Source: Rhyzopertha dominica
Taxonomy: Eukaryota; Arthropoda; Insecta; Coleoptera; Bostrichidae
Assembly (NCBI GenBank): GCA_025024175.1
Contig: QCXZ01000064.1
Coordinates: forward strand, 47,389,325-47,453,324
Reading direction: 5' to 3'
DNA: 64,000 bases
Shown: piece by piece, positions 61,679-64,000 of the stretch
How positions within the stretch are numbered: position 1 is the stretch's first letter
Layout: every line of letters begins with the position of its first letter
The notes under the pieces: model-generated
The model's database searches: none
What the model saw: the letters and a program-made list of their open reading frames with translations, nothing else
What the model was told of the DNA's origin: nothing
Program-made: the position numbers and the translations under genes

Positions 61679-62297
61679 CAGGGTGGTGCAGTGATCGTGC
61701 TCACCCATTTGACAGCTTTATTTGAAATCATTTACACAGCGTTGCCAGATTATGTTTAATGAACCAAACTTGCATTTTTTTAAGAACTACCTACTTTTTA
61801 TGCCGGATTCTGATTATAAGTCAAATTCTAAGCAAAAAATTATTGAGATACATATGCCCTACAACTAACGGGTTCGGAGATATGCATGGGTGGTCCAGTT
61901 ATCCTGCTTACCCAGTAAGTGGTTCTACTTAAAAAATGCAAGTTTGTTTCAATACTCGAAATCTGGCAACGCTGTGTAAATATGCAATACTGCGGTATCG
62001 AGTACTCCCTGGCTGTTACCACATTTAATTGAAATATTTGTCTCTAAGATTTCAAATACACATGTTTCCTTATAATCTTTTGCTCAGAATTTTGTGTGCA
62101 ATCAGAATCCGGTATAAAAAGTTAAAAAAATGCAAGTTTGGTTCGGTACTCGAAATTTGGCAACGTTGTGTAAATAAATGTGCTATATTGCGTCATTGAG
62201 TTCTCCTTGGCCGTTATCACTTTTGTATGAAAAATTTTTCTCCAAGTTTTCAAATAAAGCCGTCAATAGGGTGAGCGCGGTAACTGGACCACCCTGT
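61679..62297. mobile_element. MITE with CAGGGTGG ends, 619 bp
   Basis: The left end cagggtggtgcagtgatcgtg and the complement of the right end, cagggtggtccagttaccgcg, are inverted partners, and both continue with ctcaccc.attgac.gctttatttgaaa. Diverged arms extend about 300 bases, with aaccaaacttgcatttttt in both. TA lies directly outside each end (61677-61678 and 62298-62299). A third, internal copy of the arm sequence lies near 61890-62000. Non-coding; the TA flanks fit a Tc1/mariner-type mover, by inference. Confidence 0.7.
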
Positions 62298-62299
62298 AC

Positions 62300-64000
62300 A
62301 TACTATTATTTATCATAACCTATTGTACCGTAGTGCTGCTATACAGATAAATAATATAAATAAGTCTGTTAAAGTAAAATTTACCAATTTTTTTTAACAG
62401 CTTGCTTTTTAGTTAGCTTACTAAACTTACATTCTTTAAACGGTTACCTGTGGTCAGCAGGCAAGTTCATACATAATTACAGACTTGCCGTAGAGGCATA
62501 GAAACGTGAGTTAAATTTTCAAGTTGAATGGCCAATAAAGAATTAGGTATTCGTAATATTTTACATCACCATTTAGTTATCCATCTAATATTAGGTAGTA
62601 CGAAAAAGGTATGGTACTCTACTTCTGATACAATGAACTGTTCCGAATAGTAAACAAGTTGAACTCCCTTTGTTTGCATTAATGAGTTAAAATGCAAAAA
62701 TACGTATACAATGAAAACGAACTTTCTTAAACTATGTTATTTAACTATTCCTACAGATTTTGAATAAACCTTTTTTATTTGCCTATAAATATTCAAAGAA
62801 CTAAAATTTAACGTTTTGTAGCGCTACACACTTACATTTTGTGAATTACTGCTATCATATCATCACCGATTTGTTCTTAAATTAATATCGTATTAACAAT
62901 AAAATAGATATGGCTTATATATATTACTGTTTGACACTGGTATATGCCAATCAGCACCTACCCGATACATATCATTTTGTGTATATTTAGTGTTGATTGT
63001 TTTTATAATAACGTATTACTGATTCTATCGAAGCAAACAAAATTAATCAAGAGCTGCGAATTAGCTCTTTGTAAAAGAGTCTTACCACCGCAAGAAATTT
63101 ATAAAGATATGGCAAAAGTATTTGCTGCTTAAGAAGTATTGATCAACCTGGCTGCATATTCTAAGGTACATAGACCTATAAACAAGCAGCAGGTGTATGA
63201 CCCACTAAACTGCGGCCACGAAAGAAGAAAAACACAAATNGGCGTTCGTGAAATAGTTTTGAACGACAAGAGTGTTACAGCCAGGTTTATAGCAAATTTT
63301 GCTCGTTGAGTTNTATGAATGCTAACGACAGATCAGAAGCGCGTTCGTCATACTAATGCGGAGTCATGTTTGGCGATTGTTAACAGTAATACCGATAATT
63401 TATGCAAAAAACGCAATGGTTTGAAAAGCGAAATTTGAGTCCAGATTCGGACATCAAATGTAATAACACCGTGTCAATAAATTGTATTACTTTTGTAGAT
63501 TTATAGGAAACTCCTACACGGAGTAGTTCTTCACTGAAGGTAGCAATAATATTTTAAAGTATACGGTATGATTCAGTTTAGTGTTTGCTGCTGTATATCT
63601 TCTTTGCTTTGAGAGACAAATATAACAAAACACGTATTTGTAGTGAGTGGATTTTCGATAAGACTTATGTATATACGCCGTAACTTGAACACAAGCTCCT
63701 ATAAACGTATTTAATAGTTACAATTACGGACCATGTGAAAGTTACAAGTTTTCAATCTAAACTTTTCGGTAATATTTGACTTCACTAGTTAGATATTTCC
63801 AAATCCCTTAATCTGCTGAACTGGCTTGTGCCACCCAAAGTTCTGAAATAATTCCTGGAATCTAGTTTATAATAGCAATATTTGGATTAAAGTTTCAGAC
63901 AAAATATTTTTAAGCACCTAGGAAAAAATTCCAACACAGACTGTATGTCTCTTCAGCAACTCTGTTCATTTCAAACTTGATTCTAGGTTAAATACATGTC
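62300..64000 (+). other. Presumed intron, right part, to the window edge
   Basis: No gene, exon or repeat recognised. Isolated N bases occur at 63240 and 63313. Confidence 0.4.

Noticed and set aside
1..64000. CRISPR arrays, prophage, operons or bacterial defence systems
   Set aside because: No regularly spaced short repeats or prokaryotic gene clusters; the splice site, transposon types and GMC gene indicate an insect nuclear genome.

Overview
The window is A+T-rich eukaryotic DNA and almost certainly comes from an insect. The one host gene recognised is the first coding exon of a GMC oxidoreductase resembling insect glucose dehydrogenase (54783-55528, + strand), ending in a clean GT splice donor. 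No second exon was found, so the 8.4 kb to the right edge is read as part of a long first intron. Order or species cannot be fixed from the sequence. No rRNA gene, functional tRNA gene, CRISPR array or bacterial-style operon was seen.

The rest is a graveyard of transposable elements, many nested. From left to right: the 5' end of a BEL/Pao LTR retrotransposon on the minus strand (1-1461, with LTR, primer-binding site and an open gag frame running off the edge); a 204-bp tandem duplication (2064-2470); a broken jockey/CR1-like LINE reverse transcriptase (4560-5760, -) abutting a tRNA-derived SINE; degenerate satellite-like repeats (7200-7950); two C-terminal pieces of an R2-like LINE (8400-10985, -), one split by a 1115-bp fold-back element with a 9-bp target-site duplication; a hAT-type MITE (12891-13574); a second SINE copy (18545-18640); a Penelope-like element with a GIY-YIG endonuclease tail and a hammerhead-like motif (20451-21426); a hAT-like element with a perfect 8-bp duplication hosting a decayed Penelope copy (21815-23163); a long inverted-repeat element (24985-26118); and another hAT-like element (28590-29566).

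At 35167-40937 lies a complete, very young Ty3/Gypsy element. It has two 438-bp LTRs with no difference by eye, a 4-bp GTAT duplication, a PBS, a polypurine tract, gag with a coiled coil and a CCHC knuckle, and pol with protease, reverse transcriptase, RNase H and integrase. Gag and pol share one frame separated by a single TAA. Pol carries three one-base frameshifts. The element sits inside the C-terminal end of an older RTE-like LINE (35040-35166 plus 40942-41800, -).

From 43.6 to 53.9 kb there are two stacks. A hAT element with a recognisable transposase C-terminus (43610-46847) hosts a 2.28-kb terminal-inverted-repeat element 'A'. A mariner-like element (49375-53893) hosts 'B', an inverted copy of the same element, and B in turn hosts a 909-bp piggyBac-like MITE bounded by TTAA. 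Copy A preserves the empty TTAA site. Elements A and B are non-coding, with dense ACGT words near both ends, and fit no superfamily I can name, so they are the best candidate here for an undescribed family. A decayed mariner-like DDE fragment (58615-58985) and a MITE with CAGGGTGG ends and TA flanks (61679-62297) lie in the presumed intron.

The genes do not form a pathway. The information in this window is the insertion chronology and the mechanisms of the mobile elements.
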